64,000 bases of DNA from positions 310,001 through 374,000 of the forward strand of contig OZ025686.1 of assembly GCA_964019335.1 (NCBI GenBank), read 5' to 3'. This document shows positions 18,685 to 27,361 of this stretch, in pieces. How positions within the stretch are numbered: the stretch's first letter is position 1; every line of letters begins with the position of its first letter. The notes under the pieces were generated by a model. It was not told where the DNA came from. It made no database searches and saw only the letters and a list, made by a program, of their open reading frames with translations. The DNA comes from Diplonema japonicum. Taxonomy: Eukaryota; Euglenozoa; Diplonemea; Diplonemida; Diplonemidae. Both the position numbers and the translations under genes were made by a program.

Positions 18685-19415
18685 TTAAGCCTTGTAGACG
18701 GAGAAGACACCCTCCTTCTTTGCGTAGTGGGCCTTCACCACCGGGATGTTTGCAATCTTCTTGGTGTGTGCGGTGATGTTCTTGAAGGGGGCGAGGCAGT
18801 CGGTGGGGTAGCCGTCGAACTGCCCGCTCCTGAAGATGTTGGGCCAGGCGAAGACAGCGGCGTCGGCGAGGGTGAGGTGGTCCCCGACTGCGAACCCGGA
18901 GGGGTTCTTCCCGATCAACTCGTCGATGAAGGTAAGCCACTTGAAGGCGTCGCCGCCCTCCGCCACAGAGGCTGCCCTGAAGGCCTCCCTCTCAGCTCCC
19001 TCGGGGACACCGAAGCTCTTGATGAGGGGACCGAACACCTCTCCAACCATGTCCACCATCTCGTCCACGCGGAGGGCAGCAAGCGGGCACTCCGGGTACA
19101 GGGGCTTCCCCTCGAACGAAGACTTCTTCGCCGCCCACCTCGCCATCGCCACGCTCTGCGACACCTGCACACCGTCCAACTCCATCAGAGGAAGCTGCTT
19201 GGGGGCAACCGTCGGCTTCATCTTCCCCCACGACTCCCCCGTCACGATCTCATCCTCGAAGGGCACTCCCCCGACCATCAGGCAGAACCGGGTCGGCTCC
19301 AACCTCCCCGCAATGTCGAAGTAGGTGAGCTTCACAGACGGCATTGTTTTGTTTTTTCTTCTTTTTTTTTTTTGCCTTTAAAGTGTGTAGAACTTCGGGG
19401 GTGATGTGGAGGGTG
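18366..19415. repeat. Direct repeat, right copy, containing GST gene C'
   Basis: This is the same-orientation partner of 9285-10330. It is nearly identical through the 3' flank and coding region and diverges in the GST leader, where this copy has a longer T run. Unequal exchange between the two copies would remove or duplicate gene D. Confidence 0.9.
18685..19344 (-). CDS. Glutathione S-transferase, copy 2
   Basis: This 219-residue GST is identical in amino-acid sequence to copy 1 (9604-10263). It has the same Tyr near the N-terminus, the same QVSQSVAM glutathione-site region and the same GDHLTLADAAVFAW helix. Its leader differs: on the minus strand it reads through a purine tract before the ATG at 19344, and the putative acceptor CCCCGAAG precedes TTCTACACAC. 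It sits between gene D and a repeat mosaic. Identity to copy 1 implies very recent duplication or ongoing conversion. Having two copies may simply raise expression, since clusters of this type lack individual promoters; this last point is inference. Confidence 0.93.
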   Translation of the reverse strand: MPSVKLTYFDIAGRLEPTRFCLMVGGVPFEDEIVTGESWGKMKPTVAPKQLPLMELDGVQVSQSVAMARWAAKKSSFEGKPLYPECPLAALRVDEMVDMVGEVFGPLIKSFGVPEGAEREAFRAASVAEGGDAFKWLTFIDELIGKNPSGFAVGDHLTLADAAVFAWPNIFRSGQFDGYPTDCLAPFKNITAHTKKIANIPVVKAHYAKKEGVFSVYKA

Positions 19416-19510
19416 CTAGGTTTAAAGATACATAGTTGGTATGCAAGGTTCAGGAGCAGGGCTTTCAAAGCGGTGGTTTTGTGGATCAATTTAAGGCCAG
19501 AAAATTGAAC

Positions 19511-20279
19511 CTTTTTTTTTTTTTTTTTTTTATTTCACTCTTCAGAAATTACTTCACGCACTAGGGGGCCTATTACTTCACGCTAAATCTCATTACTTCA
19601 CGGCGAAAGAATGGCCTGTTTTCCGTGAAGTAATAGGGGTTTCCGGTAAATAATGTGCCTCAGTGGGCCAACTTTTGCCTCGGTTCAGTTCCAGTGGGGC
19701 TACTTTTTCACCCGGTTTGTCAATTTCCCCCCAGGTTCAGCTCAATGGCCAACTTTTGCCTCGGCTCAGTTCCAAGTTGACTACTTTTTCCTCCCAAATT
19801 TGCCCACTTTGGCTAGGCCTTGTTCCCAGTTTCAACTTTTCTATTTAGTCAGCTTACCAAGCTCCCCAAAACTACTTCAAAATACCGAAGCAGCAGAAAA
19901 AAAGGAGCCAGTGGCCGCGCCAGGTATGAGAAGGCCTGATTAGAGATGGTGACAGTGGCAATGCCAGTGACACTTAGTCAGCAAAAGGAGGAACAACTTG
20001 TATTTTAACCTTTGTAACCCCTCTCTTGTTGTACCCCTTGTCACCCCGTTGTGCCCCTCGAGGTTTCAGAGTGTCGTGAAATAAAACCACTTACCTACCG
20101 CCAAGTAATGCTTTACCGACCTCGGTAAAGTCATTACTTGTTGGCAGTAAATAGCTATTAATTTCACTCTTCGTCATTTTCTTCATTCACTAGGGGCCTC
20201 ATAATTTAACGCGAAATCGCCATAATTTAACTAGAGGACTTTGAGCATTTTGGAAACTGGGTCAAGTTAGGACTCTACC

Positions 20280-20311
<32 letters not shown>
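19511..20311. repeat. Repeat mosaic between poly-T and poly-A, with hairpins
   Basis: About 0.8 kb of non-coding sequence is bounded by a T run (near 19512-19530) and an A run (20281-20311). Near each end lies a related block: ATTTCACTCTTC and CACTAGGGG occur near 19531 and near 20159. Inside are two copies of GGCCAACTTTTGCCTCGG (near 19657 and 19748), several ATTACTTCACG motifs, a 12-bp inverted repeat (19592-19603 with 19623-19634) and a larger imperfect hairpin (20101-20146). It has no reading frame of note. It looks like a non-autonomous mobile element or degenerate tandem repeat, of unknown class. Confidence 0.6.
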
Positions 20312-20313
<2 letters not shown>

Positions 20314-20767
20314 AAAAAAAGAAGAATAAGAAAAAAAAATGGAAAAAAGGAGGAAACGCCACAAAGGAAGCATAAAGAGAGAAAACAGTACACTAAACGT
20401 CGCACCGGAGCACTAGGAGGAGCGGACACCTCTTTTTAGGGTGTAACTTGGTAACGTGGAAAATCCAGGGGAGCGGGGACGTTTAAAAAAAAACGGTGGT
20501 GAGCCTTTTATGGACTACCCGAAGAGACAGGAGGCATCGAAATGAAACAGGAGGGAAAAAAAAAAAAACGCAAAACGGCGGGGAAGAGGGATACAAACAA
20601 ATAAGGGACAAAAAGGAAGGGGGGGAAAGAACAAAAATAAGTCTGCGTGTTCGCATCTTGTGTATAGTACCGTACAAGAGAAGGATAAGAAGAAGATGTT
20701 TGCGGCTTCGTTATAAGCAGTGTGCCGAGGCAAAGCCAGCAATTACATTACAAACAGATACTCTATG
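20312..20767. other. 3' flank of gene B copy 2, no gene seen
   Basis: This is purine-rich on the + strand with several A runs. Reading frames are Lys/Arg or Phe/Pro rich and unconvincing. It differs completely from the corresponding flank of gene B copy 1. Confidence 0.5.
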
Positions 20768-21764
20768 TCAGTAGAACTTGCTAAGGGGGCTGCGGGCGGG
20801 GCTCGTGTGGAGAGGTTTGGGACTGTCATAAGAATGCTGGTCCCTCAGTGCAGAGATGGCGGAGTGGTGCTCGTAGCCACGGCTTGAAAGAGGAGGAACC
20901 ACGGCAGGTGACAAAGAAGCAGAGACAGACGAAATGGGCACAGCAGGGATAACTGGGGACACACCTGCAGTGACAGGCGAGGATTGCCCAGCGCGCCCAG
21001 GGCTGCCCGACCTGGCTGTCCTGCCAGTGAAGCTTTGGAAGTCGGTCCTGAGTTTCATCTCCTTGGTCTCGAGACTGTCCCTCTGTTCCCTGAGACGGAC
21101 CTCCTGCTCCAAGAGAGGCTTCTCGTCGTCGTCCACAGACCTGCGGCGGGACCCGAAGTCGATGTTTTCCTGTTCCAGCTGTGACACGGTCCTCTCCTGT
21201 GAATCCACAGCCTGTCCCGCATTTATCTCCTCCGTCTTCCTCAAGGACTCCTTTTCTTGCGCCGACGCCAGCTCCCTCTGGTCTACGTCCTTCTGCGCGA
21301 GCTGCCTCGCAACGTCGTTCGCTGCGTCGCGCAGGGCCGCCGCCGCCGCACGCTCCCTCTCCTGCCTCGCTGCCACCTCCGTCTCCGCATCCGCCGCCCT
21401 GTCCGCTGCGAGGTGCACCTCCCGCCTCGCCTCGTTCTCTCCCATCATCGCGTCCTGCTCCTTCGCCTGTGCTTGGGAGAGGTCCCCACGCATCCTCTCT
21501 GCGTTCGTCCTCTGCACATCCACCTCCCTGTGCTGCTCCTGCAGGAGCCTCTCGATCTCCCTCAACCTCTCCTCCGCCTTCGCCACCTCCTGCTCCTGTG
21601 TCTGCAGGCGGCGCGACGCCACCTCGACAGCCCTCTGCGCCTCCGCGAGCTCCAGCTGGCGCTGCCTCTCCCTGTCCTTCGCCCTGTTCAGGTCTGCCAT
21701 CCTCTCCCTCAGGTCTGCTCTTGCCCTTTCTGTGTCTTCGTGGGCGTTGTCCAATGCGCTCTGC

Positions 21765-21798
<34 letters not shown>

Positions 21799-22335
21799 CC
21801 CTTCTTCTTAAATACCTTTGCTGCCTGCTCACGAGCCTGTGCATCCGCCACTACCTGCAGCTGGGTTTGGAGCTTGTGCTCAGCAGCATCGGTGTCCGAT
21901 TGGGCTTGAGCGTGTGCCGTGCGAGCCGCCGCCTCCCTCTGCCTCAGCTCGTCCAGAAGCCTCTTCGCCGCCTCGATGGCGTCTCTCTGCGCGTTCTCTG
22001 TCCAGAAGTCCTTCGCGCGGTAGTACAGGCAGTCGATCATCGTGGGGTACAGTTCACCGAACCTCTGGAACTCCCCCAGCGTGATCACCTTGTCGCTGTT
22101 CGCATCCGCCTTCTCAAACAAGTCGTTCACAGTCGCAGACGAGAACCCCACGTTCAGCTTCCTGAACTGTGCAACGAAGCTCTCCAGGTCGATGGAGCGG
22201 CACTTCCTCGAATCGAAGTCGTCGAAAAGGCGGCGCACCTGTGTTGTGTTGTGTTGTGTTGTGTTGTTGCTGGTTCTGCTTGCTGCACACCTTCTCGTCA
22301 TGGTTGATGTGGTCGGGCCAGTTTGTCAGCGACAT
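20768..22335 (-). CDS. EF-hand/coiled-coil protein B, copy 2 (486 aa)
   Basis: Exons are 22291-22335, 21816-22238 and 20768-21760. The introns are 22239-22290 (52 nt, one extra 5-nt ACAAC unit compared with copy 1) and 21761-21815 (55 nt, with the same 33-nt T run). The EF-hand region and coiled coil appear identical to copy 1. Past the GSPGR junction the Pro/Val/Ser linker differs. The block PPLSSRGYEHHSAISALR is shared again, and the tail then differs (SYDSPKPLHTSPARSPLSKFY-type end). Homology to copy 1 upstream of the ATG extends only to the presumed trans-splice AG. Function is as for copy 1: a possible calcium-responsive rod or cytoskeletal protein. Confidence 0.85.
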
Positions 22336-22428
22336 TGTCTTCGGTTCCAAGGCTCCTGAAATGGGGTGGCTTTAAGAATGAGTGAGCATAAAATGTGAAC
22401 AGATAAAGAATGTAGTGTAAGGAGGAAA

Positions 22429-22463
<35 letters not shown>

Positions 22464-22466
22464 AGG

Positions 22467-22733
22467 TCACAGGTTGGGGTAAGTGGGGTTCCCAGGGAGG
22501 ACTAGCTGCCTGGGGTTCTTGTGGTTCAAAGTCGCGTTGCGGTCCTGTGTGTTGTTGTGGTTCTTCCCCCCTTCCCCCCCAAGAAAACAAAAACACACCT
22601 CAATCTCGTAGTTAAACTTTGCAGTCCCAACAGCAGCACCAGAGCCGTACCTGGCGTGGCTCCCCCAGTTCCCACCGTGCTGCTGTGTGCCGTCGAACAC
22701 ACTCAGGGGCTTCATCAGGCCGTTGGCGGGCAT
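22467..22733 (-). CDS. Small conserved protein A, copy 2 (70 aa, one intron)
   Basis: Exons are 22599-22733 and 22467-22544, with an intron at 22545-22598 (54 nt, same sequence as in copy 1). The product equals copy 1 (starts MPANGLMKPL, ends GNPTYPNL) and stops at TGA directly before a run of about 30 T on the minus strand. Homology to copy 1 extends a little upstream of the ATG, to about the motif AGATACACTA. This copy sits next to gene B copy 2, whereas copy 1 is 4 kb from gene B copy 1, so the two A genes did not move together with their neighbours. The function is unknown. Confidence 0.8.
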   Translation of the reverse strand: MPANGLMKPLSVFDGTQQHGGNWGSHARYGSGAAVGTAKFNYEIEVCFCFLGGEGGKNHNNTQDRNATLNHKNPRQLVLPGNPTYPNL

Positions 22734-22848
22734 TTTGGTTTTCTTTTGGGGGGGGTTTTTTTTTTCGTGTAGTGTATCTGCATTTTTTTTTTTAATTGAA
22801 ACAACGACAAACAAAAATTCACTATGATAGGAAACGAAGTGGTTAGAG

Positions 22849-22896
<48 letters not shown>

Positions 22897-23109
22897 TCGG
22901 TTGATTGTTGTTTGTGCACAGCCGGGGTTAACCTAGAAGGATAAGCCAAACAATGCCACCACTACTCTTTTTAGCAATAACAATTCAGTATCAATATATT
23001 GTTTTTCTTGTTCATGCAAAAAAAAAAAAAAAAAAAAAAAAAAAGAAGGAAGGGTTGGTGCGCATCAACAACTACCATTGACCCCCTCCCCTTCTTTAAT
23101 CACATGTCA
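22734..23109. other. Intergenic with two long A runs
   Basis: A runs lie near 22853-22892 and 23017-23044. Between them is a short unique stretch containing GGGGTTAACCTAG near 22924. No reading frame or RNA gene is recognised. Confidence 0.5.
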
Positions 23110-23574
23110 CTATGCAAGCAAAACTGATTCCAGTTTATCGACCGCAAACGTGATGGGAGGGTCAAGAACATAAGGCAGAAAGGGGATGACCGCGAGGCCT
23201 GATAAAGTAGGGGCGAATTTCACCATCGAAGGAGAGGCTTGCGGGCGGTATTTTTTGATGAGAAACGAGGTGCTTGCTACTTGTTTGTTGACAAAAAAGG
23301 CGGGGAGGGTGACGGAGGCAAGAAGCTGCCAGAGAGCCGCACAACCACCAACAGCAAATGCTTTTTTTGTGCTAGATCCGTTGGTCAGTTCATTCCTCGT
23401 CTTATCGATCGAGTCCCCCGCTGCATAGCCAATAGCAATCACATAAGACCCCCACACAGCCTGGATCGGGATGAGCGGCCTGTAGGCTTCCCCAAGTTCA
23501 TTCACGTAGCCTAGGTACCTCGCATTGCTGTCCCGCCACCAGTCATAGGGTGCTCCTGGGGGCGCATCGTGCAT
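23110..23574 (-). CDS. MTFP1: Mitochondrial fission process protein 1 (MTP18) homologue
   Basis: The protein has 154 residues and matches the MTFP1/MTP18 family. WWRDSNARYLGYVNELGEAYRPLIP corresponds to the family's conserved YLGYANEVGEAFR start. AIGYAAGDSIDK and ALWQLLASVTLPAFFVN match the next two conserved blocks, and the last hydrophobic block ends DPPITFAVDKLES. Family members are inner mitochondrial membrane proteins with several hydrophobic segments that promote fission. The ATG at 23574 is the first in this frame. An overlapping frame upstream (from about 23745) starts MKRSYDSGAGEGGES and is one base out of phase at an AAAAA run, so the true N-terminus could be longer if a base is missing. 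No intron was found. Confidence 0.85.
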   Translation of the reverse strand: MHDAPPGAPYDWWRDSNARYLGYVNELGEAYRPLIPIQAVWGSYVIAIGYAAGDSIDKTRNELTNGSSTKKAFAVGGCAALWQLLASVTLPAFFVNKQVASTSFLIKKYRPQASPSMVKFAPTLSGLAVIPFLPYVLDPPITFAVDKLESVLLA

Positions 23575-24000
23575 TTTTCTTGTGGTTTTTGAAACTCCTT
23601 TGTTGTGGTAACGGTGTCCTCTCCATCGCTGAAACCCACCTCCCCCACCACCACAAAGTCCCCGAACAACCCCTCACCCCTCTCCACCCTGACGGCTCCG
23701 CTTTCCCCTCCCTCGCCCGCACCGCTGTCATAAGATCTCTTCATTCGATAAAAAAAAATCAAACGGGGGAACAGATTTTTTTTTTTTTTCGATCCCTTTT
23801 TTTTTTTGTACGTTTTTTTTTTTTCTTTTTTTTTTTTTTTCCTCCTTCTTCTTCCTTCCCCGGTGTCAAGACTGCAATACAAAATAAAAAAAGGCAAGGA
23901 AAAGGAAGGGGGAAGGGGTAATGACACTTTAAAAAAAAAAAAAAAAAAAAAAAAGAAAAAAAGAAAACTGACACACTACTGATCGCTTTTTTTTTTATAT
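23575..24000. other. Leader of the MTFP1-like gene and flank of TRM6
   Basis: On the minus strand, 23745-23575 is GC-rich and open in one phase (MKRSYDSGAG start), either a short upstream frame or a mis-phased N-terminus. The rest (23760-24000) is T/A homopolymer. No separate gene is supported. Confidence 0.5.
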
Positions 24001-25281
24001 TCAATTCTTCTGTTTTTTCGCCGGGGGTTCCGAATCGGTGCATTCCTTTGCAGTGGTGGCCGTGGCCGTGGCGGACCAGAAGGACCTGGGGTGGTTGTTC
24101 TTGACAATCGACCCCGACAGGATAAACCCCCCGGCACTGTTCATGTTGACGAAGGGGTGCGTCCGGTTGGGGAGGACCTGGTACTCCCTCCAAAACGTCT
24201 CGTTGAGCTGAACGTTCACCGCGCTGAGGTCCGCCCGAAGGGCGGACGCAAGTTCGGAAAGGGGCATGAGGTACTTACTGTGGATCGCGAACGAACACCG
24301 CCCGCCCATCAAAGGCCTGAACTGTTCAAACACTTCAGCAGCATCATGCTGAGAAACGATAATAACAGAGTCCAAACCGCCACCTGCTACAATCTCCTTT
24401 ACTGACACATGTAAAGATTGCATGACTCGGTACCCTGACATCGGTTTCGCATTTTCTTCAATCTCCATCGGAGAGGTTACCTCTGTCATAACGTCTCTCG
24501 TTAGTTCCACATTAACAAGGCATTTTTCAGCAGCGGCGTTGAGGTGCATCCAGTCGAAAACCGGTGATGTTGGTGCCCCCAGGCCTTGTGTGCCAACTAT
24601 GTTGTATATTTTTCCAAATCCGCCTTGTCGTTCCACAACCCCGGCGGAGATGAGCCCTGCGCAGGATTCCATGATCAATGTTTTAGAGTGCGCGTGGACG
24701 TTGGCTTGGTGAAGGATTTGCGCGATCCCGTCTACTCTGAGGTTCATTAGCTTTTCGGGTTTCTTGACATGGTACAACTCAAGAGAGTTCGCTAGTGTCG
24801 CGCGTCTTGGCCTCATCGAGAACGACCATTTTTTTTGTTTCTTCTTGATGTACTTCTCTTGGGAGTAAACTGTTTTCCCTGCGAACGTGGCCGAGCTGTT
24901 CACGAGAACTTTAACGGCGTCGTTGCCCCCCCCGCCCTTCTTCAAAGCCAGTAGTTCTTCGGTGTTTGCTTGCTGTGCTGTGTTGGTGTCCAGCAGGCCT
25001 CTGTTGTCATCCCCACCTACTATAAGCATCGCCGCCTTAGCCTCCTCGTTCTCTCCTTTCAAGTCCTTCACCAGCTTCTTCTTGTCCGTGTCGTAGATTA
25101 TGCTCTGGTTCCACCCCATGCCCACCACCTCCCCCAGGTTGATTTCTTTCACACCGGGTATTTTAGCCGATTTAAACAGCTCGTTCTTTTTGAAGCACAC
25201 GCTGAACACCCTGTCGTCCATCAAGTGGATAAGACCCCAATCGCCTTCTTTGATGGTGCCATCGTCACAAACTGCTGCCAT
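24001..25281 (-). CDS. TRM6: tRNA (adenine-58-N1)-methyltransferase non-catalytic subunit TRM6
   Basis: The protein has 426 residues. The heterotetramer of TRM6 and TRM61 makes m1A58 in tRNA; TRM6 binds tRNA and lacks the methyl-donor site. Diagnostic features are EKYIKKKQKKWSFSMRPRRATLANSLE in the middle, followed by the Rossmann-like part with QANVHAHSKTLIMESCAGLISAGVVERQGG. The N-terminal beta-barrel-like half begins IKEGDWGLIHLMDDRVFSV, typical of Gcd10/TRM6. The end is Ala/Thr/Lys rich. Length is in the family range. The ATG at 25281 is the first in frame, 5' of which is poly-pyrimidine sequence on the minus strand. The catalytic partner TRM61 is not in this window. Confidence 0.9.
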   Translation of the reverse strand: MAAVCDDGTIKEGDWGLIHLMDDRVFSVCFKKNELFKSAKIPGVKEINLGEVVGMGWNQSIIYDTDKKKLVKDLKGENEEAKAAMLIVGGDDNRGLLDTNTAQQANTEELLALKKGGGGNDAVKVLVNSSATFAGKTVYSQEKYIKKKQKKWSFSMRPRRATLANSLELYHVKKPEKLMNLRVDGIAQILHQANVHAHSKTLIMESCAGLISAGVVERQGGFGKIYNIVGTQGLGAPTSPVFDWMHLNAAAEKCLVNVELTRDVMTEVTSPMEIEENAKPMSGYRVMQSLHVSVKEIVAGGGLDSVIIVSQHDAAEVFEQFRPLMGGRCSFAIHSKYLMPLSELASALRADLSAVNVQLNETFWREYQVLPNRTHPFVNMNSAGGFILSGSIVKNNHPRSFWSATATATTAKECTDSEPPAKKQKN

Positions 25282-25471
25282 GTTCTTTTTTTCCTTCTTT
25301 TTTTTTTTCCCCCTCTTTTGTATGTGTGTGTGCTGTGTGTCTGTGTTTTTTTTTCTTCTTCTTTTTTTCTACAAATACAACAAAAAAAAAAAGTGAACAC
25401 ACTGGAGATTTTGTTTTTCTTTTTTTGTTAAAAAAATAGGCCAGGGAGGGGGGGGAGTGGTAAAACAACTT

Positions 25472-27157
25472 TCAGACCTTCAGCACAGTTGTGTTGTTCA
25501 CGATACCGTTGTACACGATGACGTTGTTAGCGGGGACCCTCTGTTTCGTGAGAAGCTTGATAATCTCTTGTGAGGCGATTCCTCCCAAAACAGAAGCGAT
25601 TGTGTGGATTTCCACATGACCAGAACGCACTGCTTCTCTCGTGTATGAAGGTGGGATGGAGATTGCGCACTTCCCACGCGACAGCACGGCCCTGAGGTGC
25701 TTGTCCAACACTGCACAGTCATCAATATCCGATGTCCCAGGGTACCTTCCAGCAGTTCGGTAAAAATCTTCTCCAGCCAAGTGCACAGCGAACCACCACG
25801 CGTCGCTAGGCGTGCTGCTGACCACCCCTTCCAGGCTCCTGTTGCCTTCTTCGAAAATCTTCGAGTGTCGGATGACTCTCAGGTTTCTAGCGTTCTTGCA
25901 AAACCTTGCGACTGTGTCTTCCTCAAATCCTTCTTCACACTCACCGTTCAAGGAAATAGCTCGTTTCCGGATCCAGTTCACATCCTCGAGAGCCTTTTCA
26001 CGATGAATATCCCTCAGCTTGGTGTAGTTGGCTGTGGTAGATACCATGTCTGGTATAGACCCTGTCAAAGGAAGGACCTCGAATTCCTATGGTTGGGGCG
26101 TTATATTTTTATTTAAAAAAAAAAAAGAAATACCTTGTAAAACTCGCTCAATGCCTTCACCAACACCCAGAAAACTCTGTTCGTGCCACTTGGGATCTCC
26201 TCGCAGTTTTGATCCGAAAAGAGCTGTGTGTGTGTGTGTGTGTGTGGTTTCATTTGTTTTCCTGTCTCAAACCTTCTCAACATCGCCCACTTTCGGCGGC
26301 AGGTACTTATTGATGTTCTCTGCCGCCTCACAGAAGTTCTCTTCCTCTCTGTACGAGCCTTCGATTTCTCCAGGGAGCCTCATCTTCATGATGAGTTCCT
26401 TCAGCTCTTTCTTCTGTTTGTACTCCTGCGGAAGCGCAGTGTCGCCCAGCCCATTCTTCTCCCGCCATGACTGTGTCGCAAGGTAAGCGATGACTGGCCA
26501 CGGGACATGGGAGTGCTCGTGAGAGTCGGTGATCTCTGAGAGAGTGAAAGATCTGAAGAACGACAGCAAGGAAGGGAACGGCGTAGTGGTCCGCAGATCT
26601 TGAACTTCCGAATCGGGGAATCCTTCTACAATGGTGTGCTCATTGCCGGCTTGCAAGCGTATGAAGCCTAACATGCCGTTCGTGGAAAGTGTCAAGAGAT
26701 GGACATGTTGTGAAGCGCACATCTCAGAAACCTTTTCAACAAGTTGTGGGGAGAGATCTGCAGCCACCACACAGGACACGGCGTCGTCGGTAAAGAAATT
26801 CGGTCTTTCAGAGAGAAGTGCCTCTGGGTCTACCTCAATGGCGGCTGCTTTTACATTCACAGGATTCATTTCCTGAAGGAGTTCCGTGACCGTTTTTGCC
26901 TTTCCCTCTCCCAGTTTGTCCTTTGTGACGAAGAAGTTTCTCCCCAGGTCTTTTTTTGTCACCACGCTGCCATCCACCACCGTGACCCTCCCCACCCCAG
27001 GTAGGACCAAGTTCTTCAGAGTTTCGCATCCCGACGCGGTGGCTCCCAACAAACACACATGTCCATTTTCCAGTGTTTCTTGACCTTCAACCCCCCATAG
27101 CCTGACGCCACGGTCGTACCTCGTTTGCTTTTCGCTCGGTTTTTCAATGGTGTTCAT
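25472..27157 (-). CDS. NAE1: NEDD8-activating enzyme E1 regulatory subunit (APPBP1/ULA1)
   Basis: Three exons are 26273-27157, 26134-26223 and 25472-26086. The GT-AG introns are 26224-26272 (49 nt, containing a (CA)n run before AG) and 26087-26133 (47 nt). All exons are whole codons, giving 529 residues. The protein pairs with UBA3 to activate NEDD8 for cullin neddylation. KQTRYDRGVRLWGVEGQETL and the ThiF-like fold (LLGATASGCETLKNLVLPG) open the protein. The block GSIPDMVSTTANYTKLRDIH after intron 2 is highly characteristic. The end (ASVLGGIASQEIIKLLTKQRVP...IVYNGI) matches the family C-terminus. As in APPBP1, no catalytic Cys is expected. Start codon: the first ATG, 20-30 nt after CCCCAG. 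Confidence 0.92.
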
Positions 27158-27361
27158 TTTTTTTTTTTTTTTTATATATCCCCGTGTGTAGAAGACTGGG
27201 GTTGAGGATGAGAAACATCATTCGTATTTGCATGAATAACATAGAGAAGGAAATATTTAAAAAAAAAAAGATGTCTTTGAAGGGAACCTGCAGTATGTGA
27301 CAGGATCGCCTAACGACAATCAACTCATCTAGTGTTTGATCCCTTCTGTCGTGGTAGTGCC
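27158..27361. other. Leader of NAE1 and end of the retroelement
   Basis: This short spacer has T/A runs and the putative trans-splice acceptor CCCCAG of NAE1 near 27197. It also holds the 44-nt dispersed repeat listed separately and the presumed 3' boundary of the retrotransposon remnant. Confidence 0.5.
27270..27313. repeat. 44-nt dispersed repeat, copy 1
   Basis: The + strand begins GATGTCTTTGAAGGGAACC just after an A run and ends CAGGATCGCCTAA. It matches 53962-54003 at all but a few bases, and there too it follows an A run. It may be the terminal sequence of the adjacent retroelement, left alone at the second site. Confidence 0.7.

Noticed and set aside
22765-22780. U2 snRNA-like GTGTAGTGTATCTG
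   Set aside because: It resembles the branch-recognition stretch of U2, but no further U2 sequence follows, and the motif belongs to the gene A copy 2 leader shared in part with copy 1.
26224-26250. (GT)n microsatellite as a stand-alone feature
   Set aside because: It is part of intron 1 of the NAE1 gene, just before the acceptor on the minus strand.
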